A stretch of 49,987 bases of DNA from a virus: the IMG/VR virus record IMGVR_UViG_3300005253_000289, positions 1 to 49,987 of that record. The stretch is one strand, 5' to 3'. Of this stretch, positions 31,152-38,380 are shown in pieces (the stretch's first letter is position 1; each line of letters begins with the position of its first letter). A model generated the notes under the pieces. The model saw nothing but the letters and a program-made list of their open reading frames with translations, made no database searches and had not been told where the DNA came from. The position numbers were made by a program, and so were the translations under genes.

Positions 31152-31508
31152 TTATGCCGATACGCTTTTCAGATTAAAGCTCACGGCTGATACCGCCGTC
31201 CCTGCAAACCTGTCGAGCAGTACTTGTAACTCATTGCCTATGGCTGTCGATACCGCTTCTCGCTGTTCTGCCGTCAATCTGCCCTTAAGATTCCCCAGGA
31301 GCTGTATGTCTTTGATTGTGTGGTTTACACGCAAGTTTGTCAGATACGCCGTTTGGCAAGGTTTACAGCGTGGTGGTGATATGACAATATCACCGTTTGT
31401 CCAGGTCGTTTTCATAGCTTCGTGCTTTTCGCTACAGTCTTTACAGATATTATCCGTAATATCCACAGTGGACACTTTTGCTCCTCTGTTCATTTTCTGT
31501 TTTGGCAT
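31152..31508 (-). CDS. Hypothetical Cys-containing protein, first gene after promoter 1
   Basis: Start at ATG 31508 (MPKQKMNRG). The 118-residue protein has CKDC and CKPC pairs about 30 residues apart, a likely zinc ribbon, followed by a helical C-terminal region (LTAEQREAVSTAIGNELQVLL). G+C is above the local level. It is the first gene after the promoter at 31569-31596, and a large palindrome follows it. Function unknown. Confidence 0.6.
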   Translation of the reverse strand: MPKQKMNRGAKVSTVDITDNICKDCSEKHEAMKTTWTNGDIVISPPRCKPCQTAYLTNLRVNHTIKDIQLLGNLKGRLTAEQREAVSTAIGNELQVLLDRFAGTAVSAVSFNLKSVSA

Positions 31509-31568
31509 TTTCAAACCCTTTCAAAAAACACTATTAACTTGTAAAATACGCTTTACTTAACTATACAA

Positions 31569-31596
31569 AGTATACACCATATTTGCGGTTATGCAA
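31569..31596 (-). promoter_or_regulatory. Sigma70-like promoter 1 (leftward)
   Basis: On the minus strand, -35 TTGCAT (31591-31596) and -10 TATACT (31569-31574) with a 16-base spacer. The same elements, spacer length and flanks (ATTTGCAT ... GTGTATACTTT, AT-rich upstream) recur at 32292-32319. The transcript would start around 31562 and lead into the gene at 31508. Confidence 0.7.
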
Positions 31597-31606
31597 ATAA
31601 AATCTT

Positions 31607-31795
31607 TTATTTTCTGTTAAATTCTTTAGGCTGTTTTATCTCGTATTGTTTGGCTGTTATGCCAACAGTTTCACAGCACATGGGACACTCACAATTCTGA
31701 GGACCTATCCATACATAACCGCATGGACACTCAAACTCATATTGCTTACATTCGATACCAATTCTCATGGCTTTGTTGGAACATTCCATTTTCAT
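31607..31795 (-). CDS. Zinc-ribbon-like small protein
   Basis: A 62-residue protein with CSN, then FECPCGYVW and CECPMC, a metal-binding knuckle pattern. SD GGTGAAAAA precedes the ATG. It ends just upstream of promoter 1, so it belongs to the transcript from promoter 2. Confidence 0.6.
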   Translation of the reverse strand: MKMECSNKAMRIGIECKQYEFECPCGYVWIGPQNCECPMCCETVGITAKQYEIKQPKEFNRK

Positions 31796-31932
31796 TTTTT
31801 CACCTTGTCATATAATCTACAATAACCAGCATATAGCTTGTTAGCTTGTATTACTGTCAAACTACCTTGTTTAACCAGCATAATCAATCGCTGGCGTTTT
31901 TCTTCTTTGTTAGTCGGTAGTGATATTGACAT
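31792..31932 (-). CDS. 46-residue HTH-like protein
   Basis: ATG at 31932 overlaps the neighbouring stop by 1 base. A basic start (NKEEKRQRLIMLVKQG) and SLTVIQANKLYAGYCRLY look like a short helix-turn-helix. It lies in the leftmost promoter-2 transcript and could be a regulator. Not proven. Confidence 0.45.
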   Translation of the reverse strand: MSISLPTNKEEKRQRLIMLVKQGSLTVIQANKLYAGYCRLYDKVKK

Positions 31933-32075
31933 TATTTTACTTTCCCATTACAAGGTTGCGATAATTCACAGCACTGCTTACAGCAATTCTCGATACAATG
32001 GCATTGTTGCCTGGTATCTGTATATGCTGTCTGATTGTATTGTCTGCCACATTGTTGGCATTGTTTACGTTTCAC
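31932..32075 (-). CDS. 47-residue Cys-rich protein, GTG start
   Basis: GTG at 32075 has AAGGG upstream and lies just after the 35-residue membrane gene. The product VKRKQCQQCGRQYN then QQCHCIENCCKQCCEL has ten Cys and one His in 47 residues, strongly suggesting one or two zinc clusters. A longer frame to 32180 exists but overlaps the membrane gene and has no better start. Confidence 0.55.
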   Translation of the reverse strand: MKRKQCQQCGRQYNQTAYTDTRQQCHCIENCCKQCCELSQPCNGKVK

Positions 32076-32085
32076 TGTCAAACCC

Positions 32086-32193
32086 TTAACATAAAGACAG
32101 ATACGATAATATGACCAGCAGTAACATCTGGCTGGCTGGAATGTTATTGAACAGATACCACGTCCGATTATCATTTTCATTATATTGTTTCAT
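32086..32193 (-). CDS. 35-residue single-TM protein
   Basis: ATG at 32193 follows GGAGAGTAAA and overlaps the preceding gene by 4 bases. A polar start (MKQYNENDNRTWYLF) is followed by a membrane helix (QMLLLVILSYLSLC). Second gene of the promoter-2 transcript. Confidence 0.5.
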   Translation of the reverse strand: MKQYNENDNRTWYLFNNIPASQMLLLVILSYLSLC

Positions 32194-32285
32194 TTTACTC
32201 TCCGAAGACAAGCGGTACAATACCCATTAGCTGTCAACCGCTTATGCTCACAATGCCATATTGATTTTTTCTTTTTGGTCTTCAT
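32190..32285 (-). CDS. 31-residue zinc-finger-like protein, possibly leaderless
   Basis: ATG at 32285 is followed by MKTKKKKSIWHCEHKRLTAN then GYCTACLRRVK, with a CxH and CxxC knuckle. No SD can exist upstream because promoter 2's -10 ends seven bases before the ATG. The transcript probably starts at or next to the A of the ATG, so translation would be leaderless. Confidence 0.5.
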   Translation of the reverse strand: MKTKKKKSIWHCEHKRLTANGYCTACLRRVK

Positions 32286-32291
32286 ACCTAA

Positions 32292-32319
32292 AGTATACAC
32301 TGTAATCGGGGAAATGCAA
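32292..32319 (-). promoter_or_regulatory. Sigma70-like promoter 2 (leftward, at start of early region)
   Basis: Minus strand -35 TTGCAT (32314-32319), 16-base spacer, -10 TATACT (32292-32297). The sequence GTGTATACTTT and the ATTTGCAT upstream block are shared with promoter 1. It is the first promoter of the 26 kb minus-strand region and lies at the edge of the large non-coding control region. Confidence 0.7.
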
Positions 32320-32340
32320 ATGAAAAACTTTATTTATATT

Positions 32341-32616
32341 AAGTGATTATCTAACTTGCAAGGGGTATATATAAAGGATAGAGTAGGTGTTATAAAGTGC
32401 ATAGCACTTGCGATTGTCATAATCACTTTAATTGTTATAGCTGTTGTGATTAGTATTGACAATCTAATCATCATAATCAGACTATTGGGGGATATAACGG
32501 TTATAGCAAGTGGGAGGATAGTAGTAGTGGTATCGACTCACTCCCAATAGTATCGATTATAGGGGTTAAGTTATATATCTAACTAACACGATATAGGACT
32601 CTGTGTTAAGTGATTA
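32341..32616. repeat. AAGTGATTA repeat, three copies
   Basis: Direct copies at 32341-32349 and 32608-32616, and one inverted copy at 32420-32428. The first is preceded by TT and the third by TGTT. Spacing is not uniform, so protein-binding sites are more likely than classic iterons. Confidence 0.45.
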
Positions 32617-32674
32617 GTGAACAAGATTAGGGTTACGCAGAGCAGGGCACTTGTAGTAGTTATAACGATTGTAA

Positions 32675-32693
32675 GGGTAGGGGGGGGGTAGGG
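32675..32693 (+). other. G-rich tract, possible G-quadruplex
   Basis: GGG-TA-GGGGGGGGG-TA-GGG is the only long G tract in the window and is nearly symmetric. Nine central G can supply two of four stacks with short loops. Flanked by AT-rich DNA inside the control region. Confidence 0.5.
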
Positions 32694-32776
32694 CGACTGT
32701 AAATTGAAGAGCAAGGGGAGGTGTATAGGCTACAAAAACTATAACATATTTTTTCAAATATAACTCTATAACGTCC

Positions 32777-33013
32777 GATTTCGTTAAAAGATTATATAAG
32801 TAAACCCTATAATACTGTACCTTATTGTACCGTACCTTGCCATAATATAGGACTCAAATTTATGGCTGATGTGTAGCTACAGTATCTTCCCTAATAATAT
32901 AATTAAGAGTAAATTAAAATTTACTCACGTATCACAAAGTGATACTTAATACCAAATCAAAATATAGTAATATACTCAGTGGTATACTATACACAATGTC
33001 CGATAACGAAATC
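32777..33013. repeat. Inverted TAACGAAATC pair
   Basis: GATTTCGTTA at 32777-32786 and TAACGAAATC at 33004-33013 are exact reverse complements. Both are directly preceded by GTCCGA or GTCC. They flank the tandem palindromes at 32907-32945. Confidence 0.4.
32907..32945. repeat. Two adjacent perfect palindromes
   Basis: GAGTAAATT-AA-AATTTACTC (32907-32926) and GTATCAC-AAA-GTGATAC (32929-32945) are perfect inverted repeats two bases apart. The second contains ATCACAAAGTGAT, which recurs as ATCGCAAAGCGAT at 33237-33249, with two complementary changes that keep the symmetry. This covariation supports a binding site for a dimeric protein. Confidence 0.6.
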
Positions 33014-33236
33014 ATATACCCCCAGTATAAAATAGTTATAGGACTAAGTACCAATAAAAATAAAATTTATTGAAAATTTTTTATTACTTATCTAACAAAC
33101 ACTTGTGTAATCATAGTCCGATTTATATTTATTTTATTTTCCAAAAACACTCCCTATTTCGTAGTAAGTATAGAGGGCTATATAATAATACTATATAACA
33201 CAACAAGAGGTCGTGGCTAATCATAGCCGCCACGAA

Positions 33237-33249
33237 ATCGCAAAGCGAT
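33237..33249. promoter_or_regulatory. Second copy of the ATCRCAAAGYGAT operator-like palindrome
   Basis: ATCGC-AAA-GCGAT matches the core at 32931-32943 except for one base change in each arm, which preserve pairing. It lies about 75 bases before the rightward promoter-like element. Confidence 0.45.
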
Positions 33250-33287
33250 ATATTAAATAGAATTGATATAATAATATCTACAACCTA

Positions 33288-33329
33288 AGTGTCTTAATAA
33301 GCGTAGCAATATATGACACTAAGTATAAT
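33288..33329 (+). promoter_or_regulatory. Possible rightward (late) promoter with inverted repeat
   Basis: A consensus -10 TATAAT lies at 33324-33329, 25 bases before the first rightward gene. No good -35 is present. Upstream an inverted repeat AGTGTC (33288-33293) and GACACT (33315-33320) spans the -35 position, suggesting an activator-dependent promoter. Confidence 0.4.
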
Positions 33330-33353
33330 GGGGTTAAGGGGAGATAGGGTAAG

Positions 33354-33530
33354 ATGTCAATAATAGAGGTTATTTTAATATTGGTATTTGGTATATTAAT
33401 CTTGACAGGGGTAGGGGTTTTAATTGAAAAGTGGGAAGAACGAGATAATATGAAAAGAATGAAGATTAAATATCCCCCCGACCACCCATTTTGGGGAGTA
33501 GTAAAGGATGCAGAAAATGACAGAATTTGA
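33354..33530 (+). CDS. 58-residue N-terminal-TM protein
   Basis: ATG at 33354 follows AAGGGGAGATAGGG. The first 24 residues are a membrane helix (IIEVILILVFGILILTGVGVL); a charged segment and PPDHPFWGVVKDAENDRI follow. It is the first rightward gene. The layout (one TM, then a soluble tail) could fit a small spanin-like or membrane-tethered protein; no proof. Confidence 0.55.
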   Translation: MSIIEVILILVFGILILTGVGVLIEKWEERDNMKRMKIKYPPDHPFWGVVKDAENDRI

Positions 33531-33663
33531 TAAATGGAACACAAAGCAACCAAGAGAGTTACCATCCTCAGAGGAGAGGAAACATTCATCCTCTCTCATT
33601 GATGCAGTAAGAAAGCAGGGTTGGGTAGGGGCGTTGGAGTGGGCAGAACACCTCTTTGTTTAA
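33508..33663 (+). CDS. 51-residue hypothetical protein
   Basis: ATG at 33508, or 33517 with AAGGATGCAG upstream. It overlaps the preceding gene by 23 bases in another frame. The product is charged with Ser-rich ELPSSEERKHSSS and a Trp-rich end (GWVGALEWAEHLFV). Function unknown. Confidence 0.5.
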   Translation: MQKMTEFDKWNTKQPRELPSSEERKHSSSLIDAVRKQGWVGALEWAEHLFV

Positions 33664-33709
33664 TTCAATAGTTTTGAAGTAGAGGAAACGATAAATAAGG
33701 AACTTAGAA

Positions 33710-34243
33710 ATGCCACGTCCAAAAAAAGACTTAGGAGCGGCCTTAACTCTCGTAGCTAAGGATTTGCTCGATAATAACCAAAATATCGCCGATGTCGGCG
33801 TAATCATAGGAGCACTTGGGGAGGACTCATTAAAGTGGCTTCAAGACCTCAAGAAAGAATGTTCCACTGTAGATGAGTTTTTAGACATTGCTCGGCAACG
33901 TGCTGATATAGCATTGATAGCAGCAGCAGTTAAATCGGCTTTAGGGTTTGAATACGAGGAATTCTATCAGAATTACCTTAAAGTGCCTGATGGTTATAAT
34001 ACTGATGGTAGCCCCAGGATGCGGGATGTCCCAGGGAATCGGCAGGTTAAGACTAAGCAATCCTTACCTAACGAGTCATTATTGAGGTTTATCTTGAAAT
34101 GTCGCCTACCAGAGTATTTCCAGGATACCCAACGAATTGAAATTAATAAAAAGACGATTGAAATCAAAGATTTTGCTGAGAAACAAATTAAAGAGTTTGG
34201 GCGTAAGCTTTTGGAATCGTTTGAAAATAAGGGGACAGGATAA
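33710..34243 (+). CDS. Terminase small subunit-like protein
   Basis: A 177-residue protein directly before the large terminase. It opens MPRPKKDLGAALTLV, has an acidic helical middle (SLKWLQDLKKECSTVDEFLDIARQ region), then a segment NESLLRFILKCRLPEYFQD typical of phage small terminases, and a Lys/Glu-rich C-terminal helix. It would recognise phage DNA and recruit the motor. SD AAGGAA precedes the ATG. Assignment rests on position and these features. Confidence 0.65.
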   Translation: MPRPKKDLGAALTLVAKDLLDNNQNIADVGVIIGALGEDSLKWLQDLKKECSTVDEFLDIARQRADIALIAAAVKSALGFEYEEFYQNYLKVPDGYNTDGSPRMRDVPGNRQVKTKQSLPNESLLRFILKCRLPEYFQDTQRIEINKKTIEIKDFAEKQIKEFGRKLLESFENKGTG

Positions 34244-34404
34244 TGAGAAAAAATGAATTTGTAAAAGAGGTAGAAAAATATTTTATAAACATTATTAAAC
34301 TGTGTGATAACTCTACATATACAAAGTCTAATATTAGACAAGTTGCTAATGATGCTTGTTCTTTTTTGTATCTAAAACAGAATGAAAATCAAAATCCCAG
34401 ATAA
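34243..34404 (+). CDS. 53-residue hypothetical protein
   Basis: ATG at 34243 overlaps the preceding stop as TAATG. A helical, Lys/Asn-rich protein that overlaps the terminase start by 23 bases in another frame. It lies between the two terminase genes; function unknown. Confidence 0.5.
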   Translation: MRKNEFVKEVEKYFINIIKLCDNSTYTKSNIRQVANDACSFLYLKQNENQNPR

Positions 34405-35293
34405 CCCAAAAGACTTCTATAAGCTGATACCCCTTGACCCAAAGGAGAATATAGATTTTAGGGTTAATCTTCATAAGATGTTATCTACTGACCCACAGGC
34501 TCAGGCGGTATTTATGGAGCTTTGCCGTCAGTATATGCCTATTTTCTTCTCGGCGGTGGCTTGGACGTTTAATCCCTGGACACGATTAAACCATCCATTT
34601 ATCCTTAGACCCAAGCAAATACCGGCTGTAGAGGTTCTTGATTGGTGTATTGAGAATGGGCACGATGCTGGTATCAATAAGAGTAGGGAAGAGGGGGCAT
34701 CTGAGATATGTTGCAAGTTGTTCGCAGCAAAGACGTTGTTATATGAATATGTGAACTTCATCGTAGGTTCACGAAAAAAGGAGTTAGTAGACAATAAAGG
34801 GGACTACTACACCTTATTTGCTAAAGTAGACAATGTATTTGATTGTTTACCCTCCTGGTGGTTAGACATTTCCGGTTATAACTGTAAGAATAACCGTAAA
34901 GATATGTTACTGACAATACCGTTAAACAGTTCTTCAATAGTAGGAGAGACTACAAATGAGAGTTTTTCTGCTGGAAGCCGTGCTACGGCATTGTTATTAG
35001 ATGAGTTTGGCCGTGTGGATGCAGCCACAGCTACAGCAATCGAGGGGTCAGTACACGATGTATCCCCCTGTATAATTTATAGTAGCACTCATTGGCTTGG
35101 TTCAGGGCATTGCTTTAATCAGGCACTTGGCAAAGAAACCACTAAAGTGGTTGAACTCATCTGGCATCAAAATCCTACCAAGAATCAGGGTTTATATACG
35201 AGTTCTGAACCTGGTAAGATTGAGTTGATAGACGTGGATTGGTATAAAAAGAATTACCCAGAAGTATTAGAGTATGCAATGGAGACAGAATAA
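34382..35293 (+). CDS. Terminase large subunit, ATPase part
   Basis: A 303-residue protein with the N-terminal half of a large terminase. A variant Walker A-type loop (KSREEGASE, about residues 100-108) and Walker B LLLDEFGR (Asp207, Glu208) are followed by a coupling-like SSTHWLGSG. The chain ends after IDVDWYKKNYPEVLEYAMETE, where intact terminases continue to the nuclease domain. That domain is encoded separately at 35504-36589, with a 73-codon gene between. Confidence 0.85.
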   Translation: MKIKIPDNPKDFYKLIPLDPKENIDFRVNLHKMLSTDPQAQAVFMELCRQYMPIFFSAVAWTFNPWTRLNHPFILRPKQIPAVEVLDWCIENGHDAGINKSREEGASEICCKLFAAKTLLYEYVNFIVGSRKKELVDNKGDYYTLFAKVDNVFDCLPSWWLDISGYNCKNNRKDMLLTIPLNSSSIVGETTNESFSAGSRATALLLDEFGRVDAATATAIEGSVHDVSPCIIYSSTHWLGSGHCFNQALGKETTKVVELIWHQNPTKNQGLYTSSEPGKIELIDVDWYKKNYPEVLEYAMETE

Positions 35294-35514
35294 TGGAAAG
35301 AAAACAAGAACAAGAAATTAGAGATTTTTTAGAAAAAATAGGGTTAGCATACAGTAGTATTGATTATGATGCACATAGACGAGGTTTACAAATTAGGTCT
35401 CTATTTTTTATAGTGGCTTATGCAGAAGGGGATTTTAAGACCCACCTTAAAAATTCATTAACAGATTTAGTTATCCTCTGTGAAGATTACATCCGAAAGA
35501 TAGATGAAAATTAA
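35293..35514 (+). CDS. 73-residue intervening protein between terminase parts
   Basis: Its ATG overlaps the ATPase-part stop by 1 base (TAATG), and its end overlaps the nuclease-part start by 11 bases. The protein is helical and charged, with a more hydrophobic centre (LQIRSLFFIVAYAEG). It has no HNH or GIY-YIG motif, so it is not an obvious homing endonuclease. Function unknown. Confidence 0.6.
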   Translation: MERKQEQEIRDFLEKIGLAYSSIDYDAHRRGLQIRSLFFIVAYAEGDFKTHLKNSLTDLVILCEDYIRKIDEN

Positions 35515-36589
35515 AATAAATTACGAGGCTTTGCCAGACGAATTAAAGAAACTCTTTATTGCTGATGGTTGTAAGAATTTACCTAAGCCCCTCAGGAGTA
35601 AGTGGCACGATTACCAGGAACTACGAAGGAAAGGTAATAGACGGGACTTTATCTCTAATGTATGGGCCACACCTATGGGGGCTTCTGATACCCCATTTGA
35701 CCATACAATTCTTGAGGAGATTAAGAAAAAAGATATTCGTGACCCTGACTATAAAGGGGAACTATATATAACCCAATACTCTAACGGTATAATGAATACT
35801 GAGAATATACGGTATATGCCAGGGGTTATGGGTAGGTTACAATGGTGGGGTAAACTGCCATTTGGTAGACCGGAGCAGCGACATAACTATATTATTGCTA
35901 TTGACCCCTCATACGGGTTGGGTTCTGCTAATTCTGCTATAATGATATATGACAGAAATACTTATGAACAAGTAGGAATGTGGGCAGACGCAAACACTAA
36001 GCCAGAGAAATTGGCTGATATAGTTGTAGGTATGGCCTATTGGTGTGGTGGTATACGGCCAGCTTATATTATTTGGGATGCTGGTGGTGGGTGCGGAACT
36101 ATGTTTACTAACAGATTGGTATTTCATAGGTATCCATATATCTATACTCAACGGAGAGAGGATTCCAAAACCCGAAAACAAATGAAAAAATGGGGGTGGA
36201 TTGGGAACGCAAAGAAGAAAGATGATTTGTTGGGTGAACTTGCAATAGCATTAAGCGGTGGTCTTACTGAGGATATAGGTGAGTATAAATCAATTATAAT
36301 TCACGATAAAGACCTATTAGATGAGTTGTTGGATTATGTGTTTAGAGATAGTGGGGTTGGAGCAGTTGTTTCTAAGAAGGCTGATTTGAGTACTGGTGCT
36401 TTGGAAAGACATGGGGATAGGGTTATAACTGCTGGATTGGCGGTGTTGGCTTGTAAAGAACAACTCAAAGGTAATTGGGAAACAGCAGAGAATCCGCCAC
36501 CTAATTCATTTCAAGCCCGTTTTAATTGTGAAGAAGAAAAACAAAAGAAAGAGAATCGGGGATTTGAAATTCGTAGGTATCTATACTAA
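35504..36589 (+). CDS. Terminase large subunit, nuclease part
   Basis: A 361-residue protein. After an opening with KWHDYQELRRKGNRRDF and MGASDTPFD, typical of the linker region of terminases, the RNase H-like nuclease shows AIDPSYG (first Asp), IIWDAGGG (second acidic) and HGDRVITAGLAVL (third Asp). It should cut the concatemer during headful or site-specific packaging. Activity presumably needs the ATPase part expressed from the adjacent gene. Confidence 0.85.
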   Translation: MKIKINYEALPDELKKLFIADGCKNLPKPLRSKWHDYQELRRKGNRRDFISNVWATPMGASDTPFDHTILEEIKKKDIRDPDYKGELYITQYSNGIMNTENIRYMPGVMGRLQWWGKLPFGRPEQRHNYIIAIDPSYGLGSANSAIMIYDRNTYEQVGMWADANTKPEKLADIVVGMAYWCGGIRPAYIIWDAGGGCGTMFTNRLVFHRYPYIYTQRREDSKTRKQMKKWGWIGNAKKKDDLLGELAIALSGGLTEDIGEYKSIIIHDKDLLDELLDYVFRDSGVGAVVSKKADLSTGALERHGDRVITAGLAVLACKEQLKGNWETAENPPPNSFQARFNCEEEKQKKENRGFEIRRYLY

Positions 36590-36598
36590 GAGAGAATA

Positions 36599-38380
36599 AT
36601 GGCTAAGGGTACTAAGAAATATCTTGAGACAAATGGTACGGGTGAAGATAGGAATTTTGAAGTCCGTATACAGAAATTGGTACGGGCGTGGCAGAAGCGA
36701 CAGGAGATACCGTTAAAAAAGAGACAGAAACTTCTTGCTCTTTGGGCTTCTGGTTTCTTTGATGGTGGGTATGATAGAAGCCACCTTATAAATTTAATAG
36801 ACCGAGGGGTGTTTACAATCGTGCCTTATTTGGTAGAGGGTAATCCTAAAATCCTGGTTGAGACAAAGATACCGACATATAGACCCTGGGCGTTTACCAC
36901 TCAGTTAGCACTAAACTTCATTCTTGATAAGATTAACTTTGCAGAGAGAACATTAATCCCTGCGGCTATAAACTCTATGTTTGGTGCTGGTATTACAAGA
37001 ACCTTTACTGAATATGATAGAGTTATAAATCTTGATGATAATGCCATTAAATATGGCAGAAATGTTATACGGGTTATTGATGATGCAGATTATATAGGAG
37101 ACGTTGCAGCTAAGACCCGTGATGATTTTATTATAGAGGGTGATATTTATAAACTTCCTACTGAGTATGCCAAAGACTTATACTCTAAATATGCAGATGA
37201 TATATCTTCGGATTGTAGGTTATCAAGTGATTACCACCCTGATAAGATTTCAAGCGGGGAGTGGGATATAAATAGATTATCCCTAAGAGAGTATACTTCT
37301 TTCATAGATTTATACTTATATGATGAAGGTATTACTATTACTATAATGCCTTATGGTAAAGCTGCTAAGATTCTCCATACTGTTGAAGAGGATGGGCCAG
37401 GGGGCACACCATACGATTTCTTGGGGTATAAGTTCTTTCCAGGTACTACATACCCAATCCCGCCTGCGTGGGCGTGGCACGATTTGGATGTTACAATGAA
37501 TATAATGGCTCGAACTGCAAGAGAACAAGCTGAGAGTCAAAAAGATATAATTGCGGTTACACCACAGAATAGGGAATTTGGTAAAAAGGTTACAACTGCT
37601 AAAAATCTTGATGTTTTAGAAGCTGATAGCCCAAAAGAGAATATTGCTAAACTCTCGTTTGGTGGGGTAAATCCAGAGAATTATAACTGGATGATATTTG
37701 CCGAACAAATGTTTACTAAAACAGGGGCTAACCCAGATGTTCTTGCCGGACGTGGTGCTCAAGCACCAACATTAGGTCAAGAGCAGATGGTATTTCAAAA
37801 TGCCTCTCGTATTGTGAATAATATGAATACTCGTTTTCAAGGATTTATGACGAGTATTGTAAATAAGTTGGCTTGGAAAGTTCTCCAAGACCCGTCTGAG
37901 TATATCCCGCTAATACACCAAATACCAGGTGTGGGAGATTTACCTAAAGTATTTTCTTCTGCTGATAGAGTTGGAGACTTCTATGACTTTGTGTTTAAGA
38001 TAACTCCATATTCAGCACAGAGAACATCACCCGAAGTATTAGGACAGAAACTTATGGGCTTTATGACTCAGTGGGTATTACCAACATATCAGTTTGCTGC
38101 ACAACAAGGTGCGGAACTTGATGTACCTGCTGTTACAAGAATACTCAGCGACTATATGGGATTTGAAAACTTCAATCAATTCTACAGAACGGCGATACCA
38201 CACGAACTTGAGGGTGTTGGATATGCGATGCAGCCTCTTGGACAAGGACAGCGACCTAAAGGCCCAAATGTAGGGAGTAAATCCCCAGGCCAACAGAATG
38301 ATACTTTCGGTAGCTCTGAGCCATCGAGAACAGCTAATATGAATCAGCAGCAAAAGCGAACTGGTGGAGGGACAAAATGA
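36599..38380 (+). CDS. Portal protein
   Basis: A 593-residue protein after the terminase, the size and position of portals. Recognised features are a charged N-terminal region, the wing-like strands in the centre (SEDVAA-type DADYIGDVAAKTR), and a helical crown region with TGANPDVLAGRGAQAPTLGQE. The C-terminal 70 residues are Gly/Gln/Ser-rich. It forms the dodecameric entry channel of the head. Confidence 0.85.
   Translation: MAKGTKKYLETNGTGEDRNFEVRIQKLVRAWQKRQEIPLKKRQKLLALWASGFFDGGYDRSHLINLIDRGVFTIVPYLVEGNPKILVETKIPTYRPWAFTTQLALNFILDKINFAERTLIPAAINSMFGAGITRTFTEYDRVINLDDNAIKYGRNVIRVIDDADYIGDVAAKTRDDFIIEGDIYKLPTEYAKDLYSKYADDISSDCRLSSDYHPDKISSGEWDINRLSLREYTSFIDLYLYDEGITITIMPYGKAAKILHTVEEDGPGGTPYDFLGYKFFPGTTYPIPPAWAWHDLDVTMNIMARTAREQAESQKDIIAVTPQNREFGKKVTTAKNLDVLEADSPKENIAKLSFGGVNPENYNWMIFAEQMFTKTGANPDVLAGRGAQAPTLGQEQMVFQNASRIVNNMNTRFQGFMTSIVNKLAWKVLQDPSEYIPLIHQIPGVGDLPKVFSSADRVGDFYDFVFKITPYSAQRTSPEVLGQKLMGFMTQWVLPTYQFAAQQGAELDVPAVTRILSDYMGFENFNQFYRTAIPHELEGVGYAMQPLGQGQRPKGPNVGSKSPGQQNDTFGSSEPSRTANMNQQQKRTGGGTK

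Larger units (their letters stand above)
32592..33045. repeat. TATAGGACT repeat, three copies
   Basis: Exact copies at 32592-32600, 32846-32854 and 33037-33045; the first two extend to TATAGGACTC. A near-copy, inverted, occurs at 23352-23360. Copies are about 250 and 190 bases apart. Possible binding sites for a phage initiator or regulator. Confidence 0.45.
32320..33287. other. Non-coding control region, candidate replication origin
   Basis: Nearly 1 kb with no supported gene between divergent transcription units. It is AT-rich and holds three AAGTGATTA copies, three TATAGGACT copies, two ATC[AG]CAAAG[TC]GAT palindromes, a 20-bp and a 17-bp perfect palindrome side by side, an inverted TAACGAAATC pair and a G-rich tract. 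Repeats plus AT-rich stretches at a strand switch are typical for an origin with regulatory sites. A hydrophobic plus-strand frame at 32356-32550 has only a TTG start and no SD. Confidence 0.6.

Noticed and set aside
31063-31560. 165-codon plus-strand ORF
   Set aside because: It is opposite the minus-strand Cys-containing gene and the palindrome; the minus frame has the CxxC pairs and promoter.
32356-32550. 64-codon hydrophobic plus-strand ORF in the control region
   Set aside because: Only a TTG start and no SD; hydrophobic Ile/Val runs are expected from AT-rich DNA.
32341-33045. CRISPR array in the repeat-rich control region
   Set aside because: Repeats are only 9 bases, irregularly spaced and differently oriented; no spacers of even length.
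33278-33807. Two minus-strand ORFs over the first rightward genes
   Set aside because: Overlap SD-bearing plus-strand genes; no recognisable product.
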